Source of the DNA: Achromobacter pestifer
Lineage (GTDB): Bacteria > Pseudomonadota > Gammaproteobacteria > Burkholderiales > Burkholderiaceae_B
Assembly: GCF_902859625.1 (NCBI RefSeq)
Contig: NZ_CADIJX010000005.1
Span: forward strand, 536,170-600,169
Reading direction: 5' to 3'
DNA length: 64,000 nucleotides
Shown: piece after piece, positions 43,355 through 53,200 of the stretch
How the letters are laid out: each line of letters opens with the position of its first letter
Numbering within the stretch: the stretch's first letter is position 1
The notes under the pieces: model-generated
Databases searched by the model: none
Seen by the model: only the letters and a program-made list of their open reading frames with translations
Told to the model about the DNA's origin: nothing
Position numbers and translations under genes: made by a program

Positions 43355-43382
43355 ACAAAAAAAACCGGCGAATTCGCCGGTT
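43355..43382 (-). terminator. Rho-independent terminator
   Basis: A 20-bp perfect palindrome (AACCGGCGAATTCGCCGGTT) followed on minus by about seven T residues. It ends the transcript of the gene at 43412-43789 and separates it from the acetyltransferase. Confidence 0.85.
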
Positions 43383-43411
43383 CAGTGCGTTGCTGCCGCT
43401 TCTGGCCACTC

Positions 43412-43789
43412 TTAGGCGGCGCGGCTCTCCACAGATCGGTTGGCGGTGGCCGCCTTGCGCAAACCGGGGCACTGACGCCAGGACAGCTCGTCCGCGTCCA
43501 TGTCCAGGTCGAACAGATCATTGGCGGCCGGCCAGGGATGGCTGCGTGCCGCAGCGCCTTCCATTTCCAGCACATGTCCTGCGAACCCGCATGGAGACCC
43601 GCCGCACTCAGCAAAATACCGTTGAGTACTCAAGTCCACCACATAGGTGGTCATGTCGTTGGTCAATATGGCCACGAATTGGCCGTCATCACTGGCATAG
43701 GCGTACTGAAACTGTCCTTTGATCCCTTCGCCGTTCAGGGCGTTGCCGGTCAATTGGGACAGCGCGCGCGTGACGATCTCGGTCAGCAT
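43412..43789 (-). CDS. Hypothetical cytoplasmic protein
   Basis: A 125-residue protein from ATG 43789, which has GGAGG 7-11 nt upstream. No signal or membrane segment. It has strand-rich stretches (KGQFQYAYASDDGQFVAIL, DMTTYVVDLSTQRYF) and four cysteines, including CGGSPCGF. I recognise no family. It has its own terminator and is monocistronic. The upstream extension of the frame (to 43915) is unlikely to be used. Confidence 0.6.
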   Translation of the reverse strand: MLTEIVTRALSQLTGNALNGEGIKGQFQYAYASDDGQFVAILTNDMTTYVVDLSTQRYFAECGGSPCGFAGHVLEMEGAAARSHPWPAANDLFDLDMDADELSWRQCPGLRKAATANRSVESRAA

Positions 43790-44038
43790 GGGTCGTTCCT
43801 CCGAAAAATGCGCCGGCAGGATGCCGGCAGCGAAGGCGCGAACAACAAGCACCGGCGCCGCGCTTGCGGCGGCGTCTGGCGTTGGACGGGAAGCCGGTAG
43901 ACGGCTGTCGCGCATCCCGTCGGCAACAGCTACTACGTTCCCAAAAGCTTACACCCGCAAGCGCGGCGGCCTCAAATTTGCCTTGCGCACTAACGATGTT
44001 GCATCGCAGCACCCTATATCGATGCGGGTTTCCGGCGC

Positions 44039-44638
44039 TTATGCCGCTGCAATCGGCATGCCGCCTGTCTCTGCGTCACCATTTTTTTGGCTGCGCCATT
44101 GCGCCTGCCCCAGTCTATACAGCACATGCCGACGCAGCGGATGCCCCACGGGGACCGACGGATGATCGAACAACTCGGCATCCTCCATCATGCCCAGGCG
44201 GGCCATCACCGCCCGCGATCGCTGGTTGCCCACGGCGGTGAACGCCACGATCTCGTCCAGGTTCAGCTGCTCGAAACCCACGCGCAGCGCGGCTTGCGCC
44301 GCCTCGCTGGCATAACCGCGCCCCCAGAAGGGCTGCGCCAGGCGCCAACCGATCTCGACCCCGGGCGCGAACGGCAAGACGGGCGGCATGGGCTTGATGC
44401 CCACGAAGCCGATGAATGGCGCCACGCCGGGCGCTTCAACCGCCCAGAAACCCCAACCATGCTCATCGATGCTGGCCGCCAGCCGGTCAGCCAGCGCATC
44501 GCTTTCGGGCCCGTTCAGTGGCAGCAGATGCTCCGTGACGCGCGGATCCGCGTTCATCACGGCAAACGGCTTGCGATCCTCTGCGCGCCATTGGCGCAGA
44601 ACCAGACGCGGCGTCTCAACTTCCAGCGATAAAGACAT
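44039..44638 (-). CDS. GNAT N-acetyltransferase, RimJ/RimL-like
   Basis: A 199-residue acetyltransferase. LETPRLVLRQWRAEDRKPF near the N-terminus and EIGWRLAQPFWGRGYASEAA (acetyl-CoA loop) with NQRSRAVMARLGM mark the Acetyltransf_3 / RimJ-RimL group that acetylates ribosomal or other N-termini and small molecules. The closing HVLYRLGQAQW is also common. Substrate unknown. It is divergent from the M16 protease gene. Confidence 0.88.
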   Translation of the reverse strand: MSLSLEVETPRLVLRQWRAEDRKPFAVMNADPRVTEHLLPLNGPESDALADRLAASIDEHGWGFWAVEAPGVAPFIGFVGIKPMPPVLPFAPGVEIGWRLAQPFWGRGYASEAAQAALRVGFEQLNLDEIVAFTAVGNQRSRAVMARLGMMEDAELFDHPSVPVGHPLRRHVLYRLGQAQWRSQKNGDAETGGMPIAAA

Positions 44639-44746
44639 ATTGGATTTCCTTGCCGCAGGGCGGCCAACGCGGCAGGGATCGGCCCTTGAACCATTGCCAC
44701 CGTATACACTCCAACGGATTCTGCCATGCCAAAGGAATTGTCTGCC

Positions 44747-47503
44747 ATGCGCCTGTCCCTATCGAAGCTGCCACGCCCGCTGGGCGTGCTGCTGTTCTCC
44801 TCCTTCCTGGCCTTTCAGGCCGGCGCCGCCAGCCTCCCGGCCGGCGTCTCGGAGGCCGCCTCGATTGAAGGCATCACTGAATACCGACTGGCCAATGGCC
44901 TGAGAGTGCTGCTGGTTCCCGACGAATCCAAGCCGTCGACCACGGTCAACATGACCTACCTGGTCGGCTCGCGCAACGAGAACTACGGCCAGACCGGCAT
45001 GGCGCACCTGCTTGAACACATGCTGTTCAAGGGCACCTCCACTACCCGCAACGCCATGGGCGAATTCTCGCGCCGGGGCTTGCAGGCCAACGGTTCGACC
45101 TCCAGCGACCGCACCAACTATTTCGCCAGCTTCGCCGCCAACCCCGACACCCTGAAGTGGTATCTGGGCTGGCAAGCCGACGCCATGGTCAATTCCCTGA
45201 TCGCCAAGGAAGACCTGGATTCGGAAATGACCGTGGTCCGCAACGAAATGGAAAGCGGCGAAAACAGCCCGTCGCGCATCCTGATGCAGAAGATGCAGGC
45301 TGCTGCCTTTCAATGGCACAGCTACGGCAAGAACACCATTGGCGCCCGCTCCGACGTGGAAAACGTGGACATCGGCCAACTGCGCGCCTTCTATCACGAG
45401 TACTACCAGCCCGATAACGCCGTGCTGATCGTGGCCGGCAAATTCGACCCGCAAGCCACCTTGGCGGACATCGAGGAAACGTTGGGCAAGCTGCCCAAGC
45501 CCGATCGCAAATTGCCGCCCGAATACACGGTGGAACCGGTGCAGGACGGCGAACGCTCGGTGACGCTGCGCCGTACCGGCGGCACGCCGTTGGTGGCGGC
45601 GATGTATCACATCCCCGCCGCGGGCAGCCCCGATTTCGTGCCGCTGGATCTGGCTACCGTCATCCTGTCCGACACGCCGTCGGGCCGCCTGTACCACGCG
45701 CTGGTCGCCACCAAGCTGGCCTCGGGCGTGTTCGGCTTCACCATGGAAAACCGTGACCCGGGCCTGGCGATGTTTGGCGCGCAGTTGTCCCCAGGCAAGA
45801 GCCTGGACCCCGCCATCAAAGCGCTGACCAGCACGCTGGAAACCCTGGGCAAAAAGCCCTTCACCCAACAGGAACTGGATCGCGCCCGCAGCAAATGGCT
45901 GACAGCTTGGGAACAGACCTACAGCGATCCCGAACAAGTCGGCGTGGCGCTGTCCGAAGCCATCGCCGCCGGCGACTGGCGCCTGTTCTTCCTGCAACGC
46001 GACCGCGCCCGCAAGGCCACGCTGACCGAAGTCCAGAAAGCCGCCACTACGTACCTGGTGCAAAGCAACCGCATCGAAGGCCGCTACATCCCCACGGAAA
46101 AGCCTGAGCGTGCACCGCAATTGCAGCGCGAAGACCTGACTGCTGTGTTCAAGGACTACAAGGGCGATCCCGACTTCAAGGCCGCATCCGCCTTTGACCC
46201 CACTCCCGCCAACATCGACAAGCTGACCCAGCGCAAGAAGCTGGATCTGTCCAACGGCCCGGTGCAACTGGCGCTTCTGCCCAAAGCCACGCGCGGCAAC
46301 CGCGTGCAGGCGCAGATGCTGATCCAGTTCGGCAATGAAAAGGATCTGCTTGGCCAGCGCGTGAACTCAAGCGCCGTGGCGGATCTGCTGACCCGCGGCA
46401 CGGCCAAGCTGTCGCGCCAGGACATCCAGGACCGCCTGGACAAGCTGCAAGCCGAACTCGGCTTCAGCGGCGGCGGCACCACGCTCAAGATCGCCATGTC
46501 GACCAAGAGCGAGAACCTGCCCGAGCTGACCGCGCTGGCACTGGATATCGTGCGCAACGCCAACTTCCCGAAGGAACAACTCGAGGAATACCAGCGCCAG
46601 CTTGAAACCTCGATCCAGAACGCCATGACCGAACCTTCGGCCCTGGCTGGACGCACTCTTGCGCGCCAGGACAATCCGTGGCCCGCTGACGACCTGCGTT
46701 ATGTGCCCACGTTTGAGGAATCGCTTGCCAGCGTGCGCGGCCTGAACCGCGACGCCCTGGCCAAATTCCACGCCAAGTTCTACGGCGCGGGCAAGATCGA
46801 GTACTCGGCGGTCGGCGACTTTGAGCCGGAAGCCGTGGAAAAGGCGATCAAGGCTGGTCTGGCGGGCTGGAAGAAAGCGCCCGCGTACACCCGCGTTCCC
46901 AACCCGTACCGCGACATCCCGGCCAAGCAGTTCGACATCGCCACGCCCGACAAGGCCAACGCCTTCTACATTTCGCGCATGCCGCTGAAGCTACAGGACT
47001 CGGACGCCGACTATGCGGCGCTGTACCTGGCCAACTACCTGTTCGGCGCGTCCGAAACCTCGCGCCTGTGGAATCGCGTGCGCGAAACCGAAGGCCTGTC
47101 GTATAACGTCCGCAGTTCGTTGTCGGTGTCCTCCTTCGAGCCCAGCGCCAGCTGGACCATGTATGCCATCTATGCGCCGCAGAACCGTGAACGCCTGGAA
47201 AAGGCCATCAACGAGGAACTGGCCCGCGTCTTGAAGGACGGTTTCTCGGAAAAGGAAATCTCTGACGGCATCAACGCGCTGCTGAACTACCGCAACCTGG
47301 CCCGCGCGCAAGACGACATCCTGGCCAGCACGTGGCTGGACTATCTGCAACGCGGCCGCACGTTTGAATGGTCGGCCGAGATGGACAAGAAGATCTCGGC
47401 ATTGACGCCCGACGCGGTTAACACCGCCCTGCGCAAATACCTGCGCCCGGACGGCTTCAGCACCGCGGTCGCTGGCGACTTCAAGAAGAAAGCCACGCCC
47501 TGA
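44747..47503 (+). CDS. M16-family zinc metallopeptidase, double-domain, exported
   Basis: A pitrilysin-type protease of 918 residues from ATG 44747 (an ATG seven codons earlier is possible; the later one has AAGGA at good spacing and gives a normal signal peptide ending AGAA-SL). The inverted zinc motif H87-L-L-E90-H91 lies in TGMAHLLEHMLFKGT. Further conserved parts are NGSTSSDRTNYFASF, RNEMESGENSP and YYQPDNAVLIVAGKF. The second, non-catalytic half carries SETSRLWNRVRETEGLSYNV. It is probably periplasmic and degrades peptides. A strong terminator follows. Confidence 0.93.
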   Translation: MRLSLSKLPRPLGVLLFSSFLAFQAGAASLPAGVSEAASIEGITEYRLANGLRVLLVPDESKPSTTVNMTYLVGSRNENYGQTGMAHLLEHMLFKGTSTTRNAMGEFSRRGLQANGSTSSDRTNYFASFAANPDTLKWYLGWQADAMVNSLIAKEDLDSEMTVVRNEMESGENSPSRILMQKMQAAAFQWHSYGKNTIGARSDVENVDIGQLRAFYHEYYQPDNAVLIVAGKFDPQATLADIEETLGKLPKPDRKLPPEYTVEPVQDGERSVTLRRTGGTPLVAAMYHIPAAGSPDFVPLDLATVILSDTPSGRLYHALVATKLASGVFGFTMENRDPGLAMFGAQLSPGKSLDPAIKALTSTLETLGKKPFTQQELDRARSKWLTAWEQTYSDPEQVGVALSEAIAAGDWRLFFLQRDRARKATLTEVQKAATTYLVQSNRIEGRYIPTEKPERAPQLQREDLTAVFKDYKGDPDFKAASAFDPTPANIDKLTQRKKLDLSNGPVQLALLPKATRGNRVQAQMLIQFGNEKDLLGQRVNSSAVADLLTRGTAKLSRQDIQDRLDKLQAELGFSGGGTTLKIAMSTKSENLPELTALALDIVRNANFPKEQLEEYQRQLETSIQNAMTEPSALAGRTLARQDNPWPADDLRYVPTFEESLASVRGLNRDALAKFHAKFYGAGKIEYSAVGDFEPEAVEKAIKAGLAGWKKAPAYTRVPNPYRDIPAKQFDIATPDKANAFYISRMPLKLQDSDADYAALYLANYLFGASETSRLWNRVRETEGLSYNVRSSLSVSSFEPSASWTMYAIYAPQNRERLEKAINEELARVLKDGFSEKEISDGINALLNYRNLARAQDDILASTWLDYLQRGRTFEWSAEMDKKISALTPDAVNTALRKYLRPDGFSTAVAGDFKKKATP

Positions 47504-47525
47504 CCCTCGCATCCGCACCCATCCA

Positions 47526-47553
47526 GCCCCTGCCTTGGCAGGGGCTTTTTTTT
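47526..47553 (+). terminator. Rho-independent terminator after the M16 protease gene
   Basis: GCCCCTGCC / GGCAGGGGC stem followed by eight T residues, 22 nt after the stop codon. Confidence 0.92.
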
Positions 47554-47791
47554 GCATGATGAAACACAGATTTCCTCCCCGCCATCCTGCCAATTGCGCA
47601 ATACCATGCCACTAGTGGGGAAATTTTCCAATAACAGATCCATTACTCGGTTATTTGGAAAGATGTTTTCAGGGAATACGGGTTTATCCCAAGCGGGATA
47701 ACGCGCAGAATTCAGTCATCGGGAACAAACAACGAACCACGACGGAGGGCCGCCGGATTCGGTCCCCACTAGAAATGACTGGAGATCCATC

Positions 47792-48181
47792 ATGAAAACC
47801 CTAACCACCACCCTGCTGTTGTCCCTAGCCCTGGTTGGCGTTGGCGCCCAAGCCGCCGGCGCTGAACAAGCCAAGACCAGCGCCCAGGTCGCCACCGAAT
47901 TGCAGCAAGCCAAGGCCAGCGGCCAATACACGTTCGGCGAACTGGACTACCCGCCCGCCTTGCCCCAAGCCGCCAGCCTGAGCTCGCAAGAAGTGCAGGC
48001 GCAGCTGCAACAAGCCAAGATCAGCGGCCAGTACACGTTCGGTGAACTGCAATACCCGCCCGTCATCGCAGCCCCCGCTGCCGAGAAGACCCGCGCCGAA
48101 GTCCAGCAAGAACTGGCCCAAGCCAAGGCCAGCGGCCAATACACGTTCGGCGAACTTGAATACCCGCCGATCACCCGGTGA
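47792..48181 (+). CDS. Exported DUF4148-like protein with three tandem repeats
   Basis: A 129-residue protein with a signal peptide (TLLLSLALVGVGAQA-AG). The mature part is three near-identical units of about 35 residues, each with a (T/S)xAEVQxEL-type helix and the motif QAK(A/I)SGQYTFGEL followed by a DYPP, QYPP or EYPP end. The pattern resembles DUF4148, a short periplasmic family of Burkholderiales of unknown function, in which a single unit is usual. ACTGGAGA precedes the start. The repeats are also similar at the DNA level, which points to recent duplication. Confidence 0.8.
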   Translation: MKTLTTTLLLSLALVGVGAQAAGAEQAKTSAQVATELQQAKASGQYTFGELDYPPALPQAASLSSQEVQAQLQQAKISGQYTFGELQYPPVIAAPAAEKTRAEVQQELAQAKASGQYTFGELEYPPITR

Positions 48182-48308
48182 GCTGCTTGCTGTAGCCCGG
48201 CCGGCCTCAGGCGGCATCATGGCTTGGGGTCGGTTTTTTCCGGTACAGCGGCAACCGTAGTAGCAGTGCCTGGCAGTTGAAGTTGTAGTGGCATCCGCAG
48301 TACTTGCA

Positions 48309-48458
48309 GTAGAAGCACTTGTTGTAGAAGCACTTGTTGTAGAAGCACTTGTTGTAGAAGCACTTGTTGTAGAAGCACCTGCTGTAGAAGCACCTGCTGT
48401 AGAAGCACTTGTTGTAGAAGCACCTGCTGTAGAAGCACTTGTTGTAGAAGCACCTGCG
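48309..48458. repeat. 15-bp tandem repeat, ten units of two types
   Basis: Ten exact-length units of GTAGAAGCAC(T/C)TG(T/C)T. The two variable positions change together, giving type A (CTTGTT) and type B (CCTGCT) in the order AAAABBABAB (the last unit ends GCG). All three plus-strand frames avoid a repeat-encoded stop in at least one phase, but I see no start or codon bias that supports a protein. The array lies between the DUF4148-like gene and dnaJ. Confidence 0.92.
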
Positions 48459-48462
48459 GTAC

Positions 48463-48491
48463 GGCCGCGGCGTAACAGCCGCGGCCTTTTT
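48463..48491 (+). terminator. Terminator-like hairpin after the 15-bp repeats
   Basis: GGCCGCGGC / GCCGCGGCC stem with a 6-nt loop and five T residues, 4 bp after the repeat array. It would end a transcript coming from the DUF4148-like gene, leaving the repeats in its 3' untranslated region. Confidence 0.7.
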
Positions 48492-48561
48492 GTTGCCGGC
48501 GATTCCTCATGCCTGACCGGCACACTGCTATCGGACGTCGCCCATGACGTCACCAGAGACC

Positions 48562-48597
48562 AAAAAAAAGCCGCGAATGCATCGCGGCTTTTTTTTC
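48562..48597. terminator. Bidirectional terminator, dnaJ end
   Basis: AGCCGCGA / TCGCGGCT stem flanked by A and T tracts of eight on the two sides, 14 nt after the dnaJ stop codon on minus. Confidence 0.9.
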
Positions 48598-48610
48598 TCT
48601 TCAAGCGTTA

Positions 48611-49744
48611 TCAGCTGAAGAATTCCTTCACCCGATCCGTCCAGGACTTGCTTTGCGGCGAGTGGCGATCGCCCCCGTCGTTCAGCGAGGTCTCGAACTG
48701 ACGCAGGATGCTCTTCTGGTCTTCGCTCAGCCGCACCGGCGTTTCCACGACGACGTGGCAATACAGATCGCCCGGATAGCTGCCCCGCACCCCACGAATG
48801 CCCTTGCCGCGCAGACGGAACGTCTTGCCGGACTGGGTGCCTTCCGGGATCGATATCTCGGCCTTGCCACCCAGCGTGGGCACTTGAAGCTCGCCGCCCA
48901 ACGCCGCCGTGGTGAACGGGATGGTCAGTTCGCAATGCAGGTCGTCGCCATCGCGCTGGAAGATCTTGTGCTGCTTGATGTGGATTTCCACATACAAGTC
49001 GCCCGGAGGACCGCCGTTGATGCCCGGTTCGCCATTGCCGCTGGAGCGGATGCGCATGCCGTCGTCGATGCCAGCCGGAATCTTGACCTGAAGGGTCTTG
49101 TTGCGGCGGATACGGCCCACGCCATCGCAGGCCGGGCACGGATCGGTGATCTCTTTGCCGTTGCCATGGCAGGTCGGGCACGTCTGCTGCACGCTGAAGA
49201 AACCTTGCTGCATGCGCACGGCACCCGAGCCGCCGCAGGTGCGGCAGGTCTTGGGCGACGTGCCAGCCTTGGCGCCCGAGCCGTGGCAGGTGTCGCAATG
49301 TTCCCAGCTTGGCACGCGGATTTCGGTATCGAAACCGGCCGCAGCCTGTTCCAACGTGATTTCCAGCGCGTACTTCAGGTCGGCGCCGCGGTACACCTGC
49401 GGGCCGCCGCCGCGACGGCCACCACCGCCGCCGCCACCGAAGATTTCGCCGAAGATATCGCCGAAGGCGTCGGCGAAGCCGCCGCCCATGCCCGCCCCGC
49501 CCATGCCGGCGGAATTGGGATCCACGCCCGCATGACCGTAGCGGTCATAAGCGGCGCGCTTCTGTTCATCACCCAGGACCTCGTAGGCTTCCTTGGCTTC
49601 CTTGAACTTCTCTTCGGCTTCTTTGCTGTCCGGATTGCGATCCGGGTGGTACTTCATGGCCAGCTTTCGATAGGCCTTCTTGAGTTCGTCGTCCGCGGCG
49701 TTTTTTGCTACGCCCAGGACTTCGTAATAGTCGCGTTTTGCCAT
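48611..49744 (-). CDS. dnaJ: Chaperone DnaJ
   Basis: Hsp40 co-chaperone of 377 residues. The J domain ([20 protein letters not shown]) has the HPD tripeptide at 33-35. A Gly-rich segment follows, then four zinc-finger repeats [27 protein letters not shown] and CPACDGVGR, and C-terminal substrate-binding domains. It stimulates DnaK ATPase. The start gives MAKRDYYE; an upstream ATG in frame is not used in homologues. It follows dnaK by 109 nt. Confidence 0.98.
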   Translation of the reverse strand: MAKRDYYEVLGVAKNAADDELKKAYRKLAMKYHPDRNPDSKEAEEKFKEAKEAYEVLGDEQKRAAYDRYGHAGVDPNSAGMGGAGMGGGFADAFGDIFGEIFGGGGGGGRRGGGPQVYRGADLKYALEITLEQAAAGFDTEIRVPSWEHCDTCHGSGAKAGTSPKTCRTCGGSGAVRMQQGFFSVQQTCPTCHGNGKEITDPCPACDGVGRIRRNKTLQVKIPAGIDDGMRIRSSGNGEPGINGGPPGDLYVEIHIKQHKIFQRDGDDLHCELTIPFTTAALGGELQVPTLGGKAEISIPEGTQSGKTFRLRGKGIRGVRGSYPGDLYCHVVVETPVRLSEDQKSILRQFETSLNDGGDRHSPQSKSWTDRVKEFFS

Positions 49745-49853
49745 GATCCGTGGGCTCAAAAACGAGCCATCTTTTCAGTGCTACAGAATGAGTTCGCCCG
49801 GTAGGCGGATTTCTCCGGCTACCGGGCGGCAGAGGCTGGTCAGCGCCCGGCCA

Positions 49854-51779
<1,926 letters not shown>

Positions 51780-51835
51780 GGTGGTTACCTTGAATTAAAT
51801 CTATGAAAATAGAGGGAAACTTCTTGTCCCCACAT

Positions 51836-51864
51836 AACTGGGGCTACTCGCAGGGTTTTTCAAG
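51836..51864 (-). promoter_or_regulatory. Sigma-32 (heat-shock) promoter for dnaK
   Basis: On minus: CTTGAAA (51864-51858), a 14-nt spacer, then CCCCAGTT (51843-51836), close to the sigma-32 consensus CTTGAAA-N13/15-CCCCATNT. The -35 lies in the last codons of the thioredoxin gene; dnaK starts about 57 nt downstream. Confidence 0.75.
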
Positions 51865-52264
51865 ACGCCTTGCTGGAATTTTCCGTGCCAGCGTCCTGCA
51901 ACCGCTGGATTGCCGCCGTGAACTGGGGCAATCCGGGCCAACCCGTGATGCGGCCCAGCCGCTTTCCGGCCCGATACAGCACAAAAGTGGGGACACCATG
52001 TAGGGAAAATCGGCGGCCAAGGGGCTCGTCGGCATAGACATCGGCCTCGAACCAGGTCAAACCCAGTCCTACCAACGTCTCTTGATGCAGCAACGCCGCC
52101 TGCTTGAAAAGATTGCAGTTATAGCAATCCTGCCCCCAGAGGAATACACAACGCAGATCCGACCCCGGCGCCTGGACCACGGCAGCATCAAATCCCGCGG
52201 TGTCGACATGACGCATGCCGAACACCTGGAAGACCTGAGCCGGATCGAAGCGGGGATCGGTCAT
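51860..52264 (-). CDS. Thioredoxin-fold protein
   Basis: A 134-residue cytoplasmic protein with a thioredoxin fold. The active-site pair is C47-Y-N-C50 in LWGQDCYNCNLFK, in place of the usual CGPC, and the cis-proline loop is LHGVPTFVLY. It lies between grpE and dnaK, separated by 17 nt from grpE, so it is expressed in the heat-shock operon. It may reduce or repair substrate disulfides during stress; redox potential and partner are unknown. Confidence 0.85.
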   Translation of the reverse strand: MTDPRFDPAQVFQVFGMRHVDTAGFDAAVVQAPGSDLRCVFLWGQDCYNCNLFKQAALLHQETLVGLGLTWFEADVYADEPLGRRFSLHGVPTFVLYRAGKRLGRITGWPGLPQFTAAIQRLQDAGTENSSKAS

Positions 52265-52281
52265 GGTGCGCAGAGCCGCTA

Positions 52282-52839
52282 TCAGCCTTGGCCGGCCGAC
52301 ACGACCACCAACGCCGGACGCAGGGTCCGATCGGCGATGGCGTAGCCCTTCTGCAACAACTGCAACACCGTATTCGCGGGCTGCTCGTTGGGAATCGACG
52401 AAATGGCTTGATGCAGATGCGGGTCGAACTTGTCACCCTGGGCCGGTGCGATTTCCTTGAGCAGATTGCGCTCGAAGGCCGCAGTCAGTTGCTTGAGGGT
52501 GACTTCGACGCCTTCACGCAGCGTTTCAACGGTCTGGTCAGGCTGGGCCAACGCGGCTTCCAGGCTGTCCTTGACCGGAACCAGGCTTTCGGCGAACGAC
52601 TCGATGCCGAACTTGCGCGCCTTGGACACTTCTTCCTGGGCGCGACGGCGCACGTTTTCAGCTTCGGCCTGCACACGCAGAAGCTGGTCGTGCTGCTCAT
52701 TGACGGTAGCCTGGGCGGCGTCCAGCTGGGCGCGCAACTCGGTGAGCTCGGCCTGCGCGGCGTCCTGGGCGGCGGGTGCCGCACCGGCGTTCTGGCCGGC
52801 TTCGGGCGTCTGGTCTACAGGCTCGTGGGGTGCCGTCAT
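52282..52839 (-). CDS. grpE: Nucleotide exchange factor GrpE
   Basis: A 185-residue protein that releases ADP from DnaK. An acidic, Ala/Gln-rich N-terminus leads to a long helix ([20 protein letters not shown]) and the conserved [17 protein letters not shown] and [20 protein letters not shown], with a beta-rich [17 protein letters not shown] end. The start at 52839 has GGAGGA upstream. An earlier in-frame ATG (52875) falls within the promoter region and is ruled out by it. Confidence 0.97.
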   Translation of the reverse strand: MTAPHEPVDQTPEAGQNAGAAPAAQDAAQAELTELRAQLDAAQATVNEQHDQLLRVQAEAENVRRRAQEEVSKARKFGIESFAESLVPVKDSLEAALAQPDQTVETLREGVEVTLKQLTAAFERNLLKEIAPAQGDKFDPHLHQAISSIPNEQPANTVLQLLQKGYAIADRTLRPALVVVSAGQG

Positions 52840-52875
52840 GGGGAATCCTCCAAAAAGAATGGCTTTCGCAGACAT

Positions 52876-52903
52876 GAATGGGGGCCAATACCCCTATTTC
52901 AAG
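52876..52903 (-). promoter_or_regulatory. Sigma-32 (heat-shock) promoter for grpE
   Basis: On minus: CTTGAAA (52903-52897), a 13-nt spacer, CCCCATTC (52883-52876), almost the full sigma-32 consensus. Transcription would start about 30 nt before the grpE ATG. Confidence 0.85.
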
Positions 52904-52963
52904 CCCGGGAAAGCGAAATATTCCCTGGTGGCCCCGCCCGGGGCCCCCGGGCGGACCTGCCCC

Positions 52964-53200
52964 TTACTTCTTGTGGGGCTGTGCTGGCGCCACGGGATCA
53001 CTGGCCGGAAAGCTCTCTTTCAGGGCACGATCGACGCGCGCGTCGTCTTCGTCCGGCTCGGATCGGATCGCGATGGGGTCGCTGGCCGGGAAAGTCTCCG
53101 CCAACGCTTCGTCCAGATCGTGCTCGACCTGATCCTCGTCAATCGGGGTGGAAACCGTCCCCTTTTTTACCGCTTTGCCGCTCTTGGGATCATGGTGCAT
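52964..53200 (-). CDS. Small acidic protein with two FPASDP motifs
   Basis: A 78-residue soluble protein, strongly acidic in the middle, with basic ends. It has two copies of a helix-plus-motif unit: LDEALAETFPASDPIAI and VDRALKESFPASDPVAP. Small proteins with (T/S)FPASDPxA motifs are widespread in proteobacteria but have no known function, as far as I recall. Its start overlaps the hemH stop by 11 nt; it is followed by the grpE promoter. Confidence 0.75.
   Translation of the reverse strand: MHHDPKSGKAVKKGTVSTPIDEDQVEHDLDEALAETFPASDPIAIRSEPDEDDARVDRALKESFPASDPVAPAQPHKK

Noticed and set aside
48288..48701. Possible protein of VEALV/VEAPA repeats
   Set aside because: No ribosome-binding site, runs through two terminators and into the dnaJ 3' end; better explained as a non-coding minisatellite.
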